NCBI RefSeq assembly: GCF_000247815.1
Contig: NC_021674.1
Span: 32,269,453 to 32,333,452, forward strand
Length of the DNA: 64,000 nt
Direction of reading: 5' to 3'
DNA from: Ficedula albicollis
Lineage: Eukaryota; Chordata; Aves; Passeriformes; Muscicapidae
The position numbers and the translations under genes were made by a program. How positions within the stretch are numbered: position 1 is the first letter of the stretch; every line of letters begins with the position of its first letter. Shown piece by piece: positions 1 through 11,180 of this stretch. The notes below the pieces were generated by a model. That model did no database searches. It was not told where the DNA came from and was given only the letters and a program-made list of their open reading frames with translations.

Positions 1-2048
1 TGAAATGGTTTCTATGCTGACGTGTATTTATTGGAAAAATGTATGTGTTGAGGCAGGGTAAATAGGTTCAAATTATTTTTTTCTTGACATCCCCCAAATT
101 CTATAACACTTTGTAGATTTTTTGTGTTCTCTGTACACTTGGAGTGTCTGTCTCCTTTCCAGGAATATGTTAGGTGATGTTGCTTGAAGAAGGAGGAAAA
201 AGAGATGAGCAATTAATTGCTCCTGATCTTTACCTGTTTCCCCTTTAAATTAAATTTGTAGGGCAAGGTTTGAAATGTTCTCATAGTATCACCTGTTTCC
301 CTGCCTTGCAGAAGAAGACATCCTCTACTGAAATGACACTTGTCCTTAGCCTGTACTCTTTCTTCCTCTCAGCTCACCTCCTGGCAGAACAGGTTTTCTA
401 TGCTAGTGAAGATAAAAAAGTTACATGTCTCTAGTGGCATTAGGTTTTTTTTTTAACTCAATATGTTTTTCATGGATTGGTACATCCATAGTCGTTGCAT
501 GTAAATTATATTCACTTACAGTTTGCCTTCTTTCAATTACTCCCTTCACCTCAAATGGCAACTGTGTCAGTGAAAATACTTGAAGGGTAGGGGTAATAGC
601 AATCCTATGGGGGTTGTAGACTCATTCACTGTGGTGCTTGCCAAGGAAAACAGATTTTAAGCTCTAGAGTCCTGCCTGTGGGAGGTTGCTGCAGAAATTG
701 CACTGATTTAGTGCATCTCTTGGGTATTCTGGCCTTGGCCTCGTCTTGCTGATTCTCTTCTTTTTAGGAGAGGACCAGCTGGTTCACTCCAAGTCTTCTC
801 ACAACGCTGGAGTTGAGGGAGGCCTGTACTGCTGTTACACTGTTGTGGATAGTCTTTCTGTTGCCTTGCATGACCTGTCTGTGCTGTTCTGGCAGAAATT
901 AGAGGGAGCTGAAGAGGTACAGAAAGAATTCTTTGTTTTGTATGAATTACTACATTACTAAGGAGAAAAGCTTCACTAATCCACTGATTCTAAGTTTGGA
1001 TATTGTAAATAAATAGGATTGTAAAATGAATACAAGAACTTTGGATTTTAATGTACAAAAATGAGATAAATGTATATGAAAGGAATAAATGAGGAAAAAA
1101 ATGCAGTCTGTGTCATACTGAGAAAAGAAAGTACTCTGCAGAACAGCACTCTTCTCCAGGAGTCCCAGTTCTTTGCTGTATCCTAGTTTTCAGACACTGT
1201 TGATTGATTACCAACTAAGCAGCTTCTAAGTTAACAAAATGTACTTGTTAAAAATGAAGAAAAAAAGGTTACAATTAGCTATTCTAAACCATTGCCACAG
1301 AGTTTAAAATTGCCTTTTCCTGTCACCTTTCTTCCTGGAGCAATATGTTGCTTAGAAATACTTGCTATTAACATTGCACTTTCTGCCATTGAATCTAGTT
1401 AGTAATTCTAATTTGTATGTCTTCAAAAGACTGAGAAAATACAGAACTTCTACTGTGTAGTTTTGCTTGTCAGTCATGTAATTTTGCAGATGTCACCATG
1501 CTATGAGACTGACCATGATTGTTTAAAGTTTTCTTTGGGGTTTCTTTTGCATTAGTTTCAGCTTTGAGGTTACTGTAGTAGGAGAATCTTATGAAATTAG
1601 TTCTTAAGCCAATGTTAAATTACTCTTACTTTGGCAAGGTTAGATGTTGCTAATTAAGCTTACCTGAAGCCCTTCTTCAGAGAGTACAAAACATACAGGT
1701 CTATTGTTCCTTAGATAATGAGAAAATAGTCATTAAAAATCATGTTAATATGCTCATGGAAAAGATCATATAAAAGATGGAAGATGTTAACAACTTGGCC
1801 GGATCTTAGTGTGCCATCTAATGTAAAAATTTTTTTCAATATTCTTTTGTAACAGAATCATCATTAAAAATCGATGTTCTTTTTTCTTTCAAACCAGATC
1901 TGGAGGTATTATTTGATTCAGTTTCAGTCAGATACAGTTCTTGTTCACGTATGCCAAAAAAGTTAAATAAATCCTAAAAAGCGAGGGAATCATCAAATTT
2001 CAAAATTGGTATTTCATTATCTCATCATGCATTTTCTGAAGTATGAAG

Positions 2049-2078
2049 ATACATACATACATACATACATACATACAT
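2049..2078. repeat. (ACAT)n microsatellite
   Basis: About seven and a half perfect tetranucleotide units lie within AT-rich intron sequence. Confidence 0.95.
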
Positions 2079-2840
2079 GGATGGCTCAGGATATATTTTT
2101 ACTGAAATTTCATGTGAAATTTGGTAAGAAATATAATTGACTAGAATAGAAGCAATACTTTAGTTTAAATTTTATTATTCCTGTTTGCTTATATGAAACA
2201 CTGTGAGAACTTCAGAAAGTCAGCTTGTAGATAAGGGAAAAACTACTAAATGAACATGTGCTTTCATGTTCAGGTGAGCCACCGAGCTGCCCTATCCCTG
2301 TGTCACTTCTCTTGAAGGACTAAAGTTTATATTACAGTGAGTCAGTGAGTGTTGTTTTTCTTGATTATTGTTTTTCCCCCATTAGGTGATATTTCTTCCC
2401 TCTTTTGGACAAAGATATGATCTCTAGAAGGCAGCATATCTAAGGACACACCAGTTGGGGTTTAGCAGTGCTATAGTCATCCTACTGTGCATTGGTGCTT
2501 CTTGCTAGTTTCAGTGACTCCATTAAGGCTAATTTCTATTACATGTACAATAAATAAAGCACCTACCCTTCCAGGTTAACGTGGCATTATTTAATCCCTG
2601 AAGCTCTGGTGATGAGCTGTATGTCATCACCAGTGTTCCTAGTTAGAATTTGCAGCCTGCCTCATTCATTGTTTTCCCTATTTAGGCTATACTATTAAAT
2701 GATAAAATGTAAACTTCCTGGTGGTTATACACAGCCTTTGAGGGAGTTGCACAATACTTAGTATTTATTGTTGGGGTTTTTTTTCTAGTACTATCTATTA
2801 GCAACATGCTTTATACCGTGCCTTTTCCAACAATTTTAGA

Positions 2841-3000
2841 GCCTCAGAGTCCATCGTCTATGCTGGGAAGGAGTTTTGGAGAAATGTTGTAGGTCTGTCT
2901 CAGAGTCCATCATCTATGCTGGGAAGGAGTTTTGGAGAAATGTTAGCCTCAGAGTCCATCGTCTATGCTGGGAAGGAGTTTTGGAGAAATGTTGTAGGTC
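2841..3000. repeat. three-copy local tandem duplication, about 47-58 bp units
   Basis: Three copies start at about 2841, 2899 and 2946. Each contains agagtccatc followed by ctatgctgggaaggagtttt. The first and third copies are almost identical, and the middle one has a single base change (cgtc to catc) and lacks the trailing gtaggtc. Unequal spacing suggests two successive events. Confidence 0.95.
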
Positions 3001-3689
3001 ATATTAAATGACTGACTTAATCATCTCAGACTGACTGACTGAAGAAAGGACCAGTAACACCAATAGAATTGGGGGTGTGGGGGGAAGAAGCAGAAATGAG
3101 GTGTAACCAGTGATTGATTTTTAATTTTTTTATAGTCTGCTTATCATATGCAAAAGCATTATTTTAAAATGCAGGGATGAGTGATAACATGAAACAACTC
3201 TGGTAACTAATAAACTTTTTAGATTCTGCTTCGTATGTTTACTTTTCATTAAATTTAGGTACGGTTGCGAGTATGTTGTTGTGATTCAGTCAACATTTAT
3301 TTCTATCTGCTTTTCATATACAAAGGCATCAGGATGCCAGAAAATAAACTGTTAACGGAGAATTAACTTCTTTGGCACGCTTTCATACTTATCTTCCAAA
3401 TTAAAGAAAATGAAATGGGCAGAAGCAGAGTGTAGATTACCTCTTTTTTGTCAAAAATGGTGGGAATTTGAAAATTAATAATAAAAAAGGGAACAGATGC
3501 AGTAACATGCCAGAGGGAGATTAATGTGGAGAGTAAAATCTGTGAGCAACAAAACTGAAGCAAACTGAATCAGTGGGAGGTGGTTGTACAATCAAAATCA
3601 GGATAAAAGAGAAATTACAAACAACCCTGCACTTGTCAAAGTAGTAGTAATGAAATCCTGACTCTGCCAGCAGCGAGAACCTGTGTTAG

Positions 3690-3876
3690 CACTTTGGGGT
3701 AAGGCCGGGAGCCGGGTGCCAGGTAGGAGGGCAGCGCGAGGCTGCTGGGCGGCAGCCATCGCGTGTGGAACAGATGGCGGGCAAAGCTGGCCGGGGAGGG
3801 GCTCCTTCGCAGAGCTAATCAGACAGTAACGGATAGGGCAGCTGGGAGGACTGACCACCGCCAGGCGAGCGGCGGG

Positions 3877-3936
<60 letters not shown>

Positions 3937-4260
3937 GTGCCCGCCGGCCGCACGCGAGACCTTCCAAGGTCTTTGCGGCGGGGACGGGCCCGGGCCGGGC
4001 GGCAGCGCGCCCCCTCCTGCCGCCGGGCGCGGGGCTTCGCTCCCGGCCCTGCCCGCCCAGCGGGTTACGCGCTCTCGCCTTCTGCCCCGTGTAGCGGTAC
4101 CGCGAACCGGGAGCGGGGCGAGTGACACAAGTGCGAGAGCACGTGGGTCCGGGGACCCATCCGGGAAAGCGATACGGAAACTTTGCTCCCGTGGAAAGGC
4201 GGGAGAGCTGTAGGTCGGCACCTTCCCGCAGGGCTGGGCCCCTCCAGTGAATGGAACCAG
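3690..4260. promoter_or_regulatory. CpG island inside an intron, possible promoter
   Basis: This is a sharp GC-rich block with dense CpG dinucleotides between AT-rich flanks. It has GC-box-like gggcgg and ccgccc strings and a CACGTG E-box at 4140-4145. It is the only extended CpG island in the window and is interrupted by a 56-base G run. On the + strand a good donor (CAC|gtaaga) occurs at 4381, 120 bases past the island, so a non-coding or alternative first exon is conceivable. Its open frame does not end in the phase needed to splice into the SDCCAG8 exon at 17851. Minus-strand transcription is equally possible. Open frames here are mostly long runs of Gly or Pro and are not genes. Confidence 0.6.
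3880..3935. repeat. poly-G run of 56 bases
   Basis: This is an uninterrupted homopolymer directly after five G and one A, within the CpG island. Runs of this length are prone to sequencing error, and as DNA they could fold into G-quadruplexes. The true length in the animal is uncertain. Confidence 0.9.
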
Positions 4261-6439
4261 TTTTCTGATGTTCTGTTTTTGCTCGGAGGAGGCACTTCCT
4301 TACTCATAAATGAGGGCTTGAGAGGAATGGACGGAGGTCCGAGCCTTCTGATCCCGAGTCACATGAATAATTTGACTCACGTAAGAAGTAAAGGTCAATA
4401 GGATTTCTTGTGCGAGTAAGAGGTAGTCATGTGTGAGAGGATTACGGGGTCATGCCCTGTGTTGGTGACTGTCAGCTTGAAAGAGAAATGAAAACAAAAT
4501 TTTGTCGAGGAAAGGCGAAATAAAATCCTGAAGTGCAGCAAGGGAGATCTTACCTATTACTACCTGGTTTTGTTTGATCAGGATATGCGATACTTTTTTA
4601 GACTGTTTTAACAAAAGACACCCTATGTGTCCTACATCTGCTTTTTGAACTTGCATGTATCTTGCCTGCAGAAGGTTTATAGCTTGGCTCAATTATCCAT
4701 TTTGAGCAGGGAGGGGAGGAAATATTACAGGGATTTGAAATAGGTAGTATAACATAGCCATATGCTATTTATGCAGCAGTTTCTGCAATAAATCTAATTT
4801 GGTGCTGTCAAAAAAAATTAGACTTATTTGCTATAGCAGCACATTAGTAAATTATTGTGGTAGCTTTGAAAGTTGTCATTCACTCTGCTTTACTTGCAAC
4901 TGAATATTGCAGAGCTTTTTTTTTTGTTGTTGTTCCTCCCTCCTTTTCCCCTGAGCAACTCCGTGAAAATCTGAGTTCTTTGTCCTGCAGCTGTAGAAAC
5001 TGCAAATATTTTCACTACTGAAAAGAAGGGCTTTGCTTTAAGGTAATTGAAGAAGGAGGTGGAAGAAAGAATAGCCTCTATTGTTAACAATCATATGAAT
5101 GTATACGTGGAAAAATCAATAAAGTGGTGGGGGATAAATTTCTCCCTTGCCTACAGGTTTTCATAGTGCAGCTGAAATTGTTTATCTGATTATACAGCAT
5201 GTAGATAAATTAGCTGCTCTGCGTTGTTATAGAAGGTAAAATATTTTACCTGCCATGATAAGACCATATGCTGCTTTATGAAGACTGATACTGAGTGATT
5301 TGAAATAAATCGGTTCTGTCGTCTTCTGGCAGTGCGTTGTAAAATTTTCGAAGCTGATACACTTTGTGTCAAGATAACACACAATTATTTGAATATCATT
5401 CTATTTAATATTTGAAACATATTTAAGTGATTGTACAAACGTATAAAGACCGTTGATAAATTTTATAATGGAAGGAAAGAAAATGTAAGTGAAGGAGTAA
5501 AGAACAAATACAAAATCATATTTTAATTTTGAACATTAAAGTGTTTGTAAATGATTATTAATTTTAAACTAGTTTTAACATGGTTAACAATTGTATTTAT
5601 TGTCCTACCAGAAATATTTCTTAAGGAAAAGGCAATAATACATTTTCAGATTTTAGTATTAGGTTCATCTAAATTTTTCTTCACGGCATTTAGACTGCAA
5701 CTGGTCACATCAATGATCACATCAGGTTGTTGAGGCAGCCAAATTGCTACTGCATGGAGAGTGTGCTTCAGGAGCAGTGACAATACTTAAAGCGCTTTGG
5801 AGCGAGTGGTGAATTCAGATGAACCACTGAAGAGACTAACTGCTGTAGAAAACAAACATCTTTATAAGGTCTTTGTTTTGAGCAGTTATTATTCAGCACT
5901 AACAGTAATAAGTTTATGAGTGTGTATCAAATATTTACTTTGGTCTCATTCAAATTAGGTTTTTTATTTGTGTGACTAATGACAACAGGATAATGATTTA
6001 TTTTTTTGAACCAAAGAAGTCTTTCAGATACATGTATTCAAAGCTGCTGGATTTTTTGCTGAATTTGCTACTGGAAAAAATGGTTCTGATTTTTATCATT
6101 ATTTCTGACTTGTTCTAAAGCTTTTCCCTCAAGTACATCGAAAGCTTGTTTTTACAATAAGCTAAAATGTACTTTTTCTGTCAGCACTTGATATTTGTGA
6201 ACTTCAACAATTTAAAAAGCTGTCTTGTGCTTTCAGAAGTATATTCAAAGTTGTTTATTTTGTGCAGTCACAGCGGTTGTTGATTTGTGGGTATTTTTTC
6301 TTTGCTGTGCAAAATTCTGCTCCTGGAGTTGTTGCCTAGAAAAAAAAGATTTCGACAGAGAACCCAAAAGGTCCTCAGGTGGAGACTTTATCCAACTTGA
6401 CTTTGAAGAGCATCAGCCTGTAGGTTGTCACTGCTGGCG

Positions 6440-6660
6440 AAAGTAGCTGGTGGACGGAGGGAGGAAGGAAGGAAAGTCACCTGAGCGCGCCAGCCTTGGC
6501 CGCCTGGCTGCTGTCCTGCCCCAGCCCTCGCGCCGGTGGCTGGGCAGGAGAGGCTGGGTGGGAGATGCCCGTCCTGAGCGAGCAGATGAGCTGCTGGCGG
6601 CTGCTTGACAGGGCTGAACTGCTCGCCCTGCCTGTGCTGGCAGCGTGGCAAGGTTAATAG
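6440..6660. other. small GC-rich islet in intron
   Basis: About 220 bases of GC-rich sequence with a modest number of CpGs (such as gagcgcgcc and ctcgcgccgg) stand out from AT-rich flanks. Open frames exist on the minus strand, but I see no start context or domain. It could be a weak regulatory element, an unrecognised non-coding exon, or a locally GC-converted sequence. Confidence 0.4.
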
Positions 6661-8625
6661 TGTGCTGCTCTTGGTTGCCCCTGTGGGTTTGGTGGTTCAC
6701 GTGTCAGACTATAGTTTTGTAGAAATAGGAGCAACTCTTCTTGATTAGCTTCTCCTTGTTGGTCAGCTGTGTTGGTTCTCCTTTTTGGCTTCTACGGGAC
6801 TTTAATCACTGAGGAATTAAAGTGTCTCTGTAGTCAGGTGGGACACTGCTGCCCATTCTTTTTGTACCAGGGTTCCTCTTCTATTTCTAGTGCATTTGTT
6901 CACCTGCATCTAGTTTCCTATGGAAGAAGGGCATAGCATGAGAAAATACTTCCTTGCAAATGCAGGGACTAATCCCTATATAAGTGATAGATCAGTATAT
7001 TAAGTTTTTATTAAACTAAACTTAGGCAATATTTATCAATGCCATTTTCATTAAAGTCAAATTCAGACCTAACATAAGTATAAATGCATTTCTGCTAATG
7101 AGATTGGATTACCTCCTGGATTTGGTCCCAGAAAACTTTACCTTAAATTTGTTTTTGGTAAAGGGGTAATAAAATGGGTGTTTTTTAATAATTGCTTACA
7201 AAACTTCAAATCCGTATTTTATTTTTTGGTATTGTTTTTAATCTTGGTGAAAAGTTACCCTTTTTTTAAGGGATACTAAGATATGCTGTGAAATTGAAGG
7301 TATTTCTTGTATCAGAAGAATAAGACTGTCAGAGGCTAGTTAATGATTCGGGAACTTTTAGTTATTTGAGTGTATTTCTGGAAAGAAATATTCACACTGG
7401 AGTTGCTAAAAATAATATATCTTGTTGACAATAAGAATTTAGTATCAGCCCTGACAAAGAATCTTTAAAATTTGCCTCAATGTGGAAGGCAGTATTCTAA
7501 CAAAGAGTTGCATATCTGTGTTTTATAAGGCTTGAAAACAAGAAAAAATGCTGATTTTTTTTCTTTAAATAGTGTTGCATTTGAAACATCAGTAGGTAAG
7601 ACAAAAAAAATGCTGCAGATTAAATAATTTAAAATGAGTGCTGTTGGCCACTTTAAGGTTTTATTGTAATCTTACTCATTCTACTGTTTCCATTTTCTCT
7701 TTGTATTTTTCGTCAATAGCTCTGTTAAAGTCAGAGTCAAAAGCCTTCATTTATTATTTTATTTTTAATATTTTTATGAACCTTTTCCAGTTCTTCACAT
7801 AGCTCTCTGCAAAGTCTCTCTCAGGCTTTGCTAGCCCTAGCAAGAAGGAACAGATACATGTATTTGAAGAAAAACACGTTAGTTGTTGGAGTTAACAAAT
7901 AATGATTAAAAGCTATTCTTTTGCTTCTTATTATTTCTCCTATACCCCAAACTGATCTTCACAAATACAGGACTGTAAAGAACTTCATCTGCTGCTGGTT
8001 AGCAGAAGTGGATTTAAATCTACACCGACAGTTCATTTGACAATGACCTTGAGGGGCTTTGCTTCTTGAAGAAGAAAGCAGAAGCTTGCGGTAAACAAAG
8101 TTCACTTCTGACAGATGGATTGAATGACAGAAAGGTTGCGAGTGCCAGAATAGCCCTGGCAGAGGAGGAAATGTTCAGTGGAATCCAACAGGAGAGGAGG
8201 TGTGAACAGGTGCAGGGTTGCTGACGGAAGGGGAACCAGATGGAAGGAGCCAGAGCCAGTTTATTTAAAGGAAAAGGCAGAAAACACTGAAAGGCTGTGC
8301 GATCAGTGGCTAAAAGTGTGCATGGAAGAAGGTAAAAATTCACAAAGCAAAACTGCGCAGTGGGATATCTAGCACTTAGCATAATGGTAGTAATTTGTGA
8401 GTTTCGTTTTAAAGTTGCTATTGAAATATGTTTCTCCCTTACTCTTGACAGCATAAAGAAGAGGTTTATAACCTGTCCAAGAAAAAAAAAACCTAACAGA
8501 ATCACCACCAAAAACCTCAACTGTTATACTGCCTGTCTATTATTTCTGATACTGCAGGAAGTTACAATCAGAACAATATAAAAATTATGCCACAGCTCAA
8601 CATATTAATAAAAGGCATAAGGCTG

Positions 8626-8733
8626 GATTTTTATTTTTTTAACTCTCTTGTTTGTATCTAGCTTATGTGACATGTGGGAGATTTTTATTTTTTTAACCCA
8701 CTTGTTTGTATCTAGCTTATGTGACATGTGGGC
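8626..8733. repeat. two-copy tandem duplication, 54 bp unit
   Basis: Copies at 8626-8679 and 8680-8733 share gatttttatttttttaac and tgtatctagcttatgtgaca, with only a few differences, chiefly ctct versus ccca after the shared aac. Confidence 0.95.
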
Positions 8734-10196
8734 AGATGAGCATGGTTTTCATTAGGATGTTTTTGTAAGATCTAGAGCAAATCAACAACAGTCAAGTACA
8801 GTGTAATGTTAGCACAGTATTTCTCATCTTTTTTGCTTTTGGTCATAAGTCTGTCAGTTTTCTGGAACGTGTGGTATCTTGCTGTAGGATGCGGTAGAAA
8901 TCTAGCTTACCCTAGATCAAATTCCCTGAAAATCAAATATTGTCTTTCAAATTGTCATCCTGAAGAATGCTTTGTTCTGTCAAATGGTTCTGCTTCTTCC
9001 CAAGCTGTTCTTGTGAGGCTTGGGCCTTTGGAGGCAGGAAAAAAACATTCCTCAACTACTTCTCAACTGCAGCAATAGTTGGGGATCATTATTAACTTCC
9101 ACATATCAGGGCTGTGGCACCTTAAGTGCAGGTTGTGTGTCTGTACCTACGGTGTGAAAAACGCAGGTAAGTGTTGAGCAGTCACTCACAGTGCATCTGT
9201 GATCTACTGGATCGTTCAGCTGTGCTGAGCTGATCCGTATCAGGTGTGAGCACACAGGCACTTTCCTTTTTAATTAGCTAGAGCATGCAATGCCGTGTTT
9301 ATGCTGACTTTATGCCAGCTGCAGGAAGGACAGATGATACCTGATTCAGCATAAAGCTTGCTGGTACAAAGTTAACGTACCAAAAACATTGGGTTTTTGA
9401 ACAAATTTAAATTGGCAGAGTGAGTTCATAGCAGATCAGGTCTCTGCATCATTTAGCTGCATCATTTTTTGATTCAATGGTAGGAGCCTGATGGTTGGAT
9501 TTACTGTATTAACAAGCTGAGCCTTGGAGTACAGAGTCACAGTCGTTTGAACCTGGTCTGAGCCTATGCTGTTGCTGAAAAGGCTAATCCCTAGAGTGGC
9601 AATATATGCCTATGTCTGGCCACATGTTGCCAGGCCCTTGCTTCTGCTGACACTGGAGGACAGGCACCTGTGAGATCAGTTTATTCGGGGAGTTCTTCAG
9701 ATTGAAGAAGAACAATTTCTTAAGAATAGTTTATGTGAGGGCTCATTGTAAGAGGATGAAAAGAAGGACCACACCTCTTATACTGACATTGTCTGCCTTA
9801 AATGTGTCCAGAATCTGCATTGTAAGAGGCTGTTGGTGCCAAATTCAAGAATCACCATAAATGAAAAAAATCCTTTCTTTTAAATGCAGGGAAAAGAATT
9901 TGTGTAAATTGTGTAAATTTGTGTGTACAAAACACATACCTGTAAAAAATCTTCTGTGTTAAGCAATTATTTCAACATAGAGTCATTTGTAAAAGTGGCT
10001 TGTGGAACAAAGAATATTCTAGAGAAATGTGTGCAATATTGGAAGTGCTCAGGCTACATATTAAGACTTAATAAAAATCACCTCTCCCCATGCAACTTCT
10101 ACTCTATGTTTAATTGTTTGTTTCTGTAGGGAGTTAGGAGCCAAATAGTTCACAATCTGATGGTCATAGTCATAAGAAAATGGATGTTTACTTACA

Positions 10197-10352
10197 AGCT
10201 ACATATCTTGATGGCAAAGCTTATAAATATGCCAGAAAAATCAGATTTTGATTCCAAGTTCGTATATATGATCCATTAGCTACATATCTTGATGGCAAAG
10301 CTTATAAATATGCCAGAAAAATCAGATTTTGATTCCAAGTTCGTATATATGA
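10197..10352. repeat. two-copy tandem duplication, 81 bp unit
   Basis: A 75-base segment beginning agctacatatcttgatgg occurs at 10197-10271 and again at 10278-10352 with no difference that I can see. A few non-repeated bases separate the copies. The identity implies a recent event or an assembly duplication. Confidence 0.95.
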
Positions 10353-11018
10353 CCTAATATGAGATGTTAATTACTGTTGGAGGCACTTTTTTCTTCTCTA
10401 ACATCGAAATAGAGGGAAGCTAATGATAATATTTGGCTGTGACTTGATACACAGAGAGCTGTCGAGATTGAAGAGATGTTATTGAGGAACTGGTCATTTT
10501 CTGGATATATCTTGAAGGTTATAGTGCCAAAAGAGTAAAATCATGTTATAAGCTAGGCGTTTGCAAATTCTTACTGTTACTGCTCTATGTAAAGTAAGAA
10601 ATCCTTTTTGTTAAGTGACTTTGCAGATAGAGGTAGAATGTAGAAGTTAAGTATGTTCAAAGTCCTTTATTTCATAGAAACTTCCATAGCAGTAACACTC
10701 TATGTGTGTCTGTTCCTTTACTCCTACAGCTTTTCATCTGTCTCATGCCCATTAATCTCTCCAGTTAGTTGAAATAACTTTTAAGTAAATTTCAAGTGTG
10801 GCAGGCAGGAGTAGGATTTTTTTTTCACATGCAGCCATTAGTGTATAGTTTTTCCTGGTGCCTCAGTGGGGCTTAAAGGGCAAAGTGGAAATTTTAGCCT
10901 GAAGTGTTTCATTGTTTCTGTAGACTTCTTGGTATTATATAAAGTGGAAATACAGAAGTTTTAAAGCAGTTCCAGTGATGTGGCTGCATTCTAAATAAAA
11001 AGATATGGAAAAAAAATC

Positions 11019-11180
11019 AGTGGGTACAAGAAAGTTATATGCGCTAATTTCTGTTTCAGTAAAATTTAAATTCTTAGAAAAAATACAAAATAGTATAATT
11101 AGTGGGTACAAGAAAGTTATATGTGCTAATTTCTGTTTCAGTAAAATTTAAATTCTTAGAAAAAATACAAAATAGTATAA
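11019..11180. repeat. two-copy tandem duplication, 82 bp unit
   Basis: The segment beginning agtgggtacaagaaagttat is present at 11019-11098 and 11101-11180. The only difference seen is gcgc versus gtgc, a CpG-to-TpG type change. Confidence 0.95.

Noticed and set aside
746..961. 71-residue open frame preceded by a pyrimidine-rich stretch ending tttttag
   Set aside because: It was considered as an upstream SDCCAG8 exon, but the residues (Gly, Cys, Tyr, Trp-containing) are unlike the coiled-coil region expected before the 17851 exon, and no suitable phase-2 donor was found.
3598..4307. Overlapping open frames on both strands through the CpG island (207, 120, 92, 80 and 72 residues)
   Set aside because: Stop codons are rare in GC-rich sequence. 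The frames are Gly, Pro, Ala and Arg runs without family similarity, and the 56-G run makes the frame unreliable.
8020..8520. 166-residue open frame on the minus strand, the longest outside homopolymers
   Set aside because: It starts with a generic hydrophobic stretch, has no recognised domain, and overlaps + strand frames. It is within chance expectation for 64 kb.
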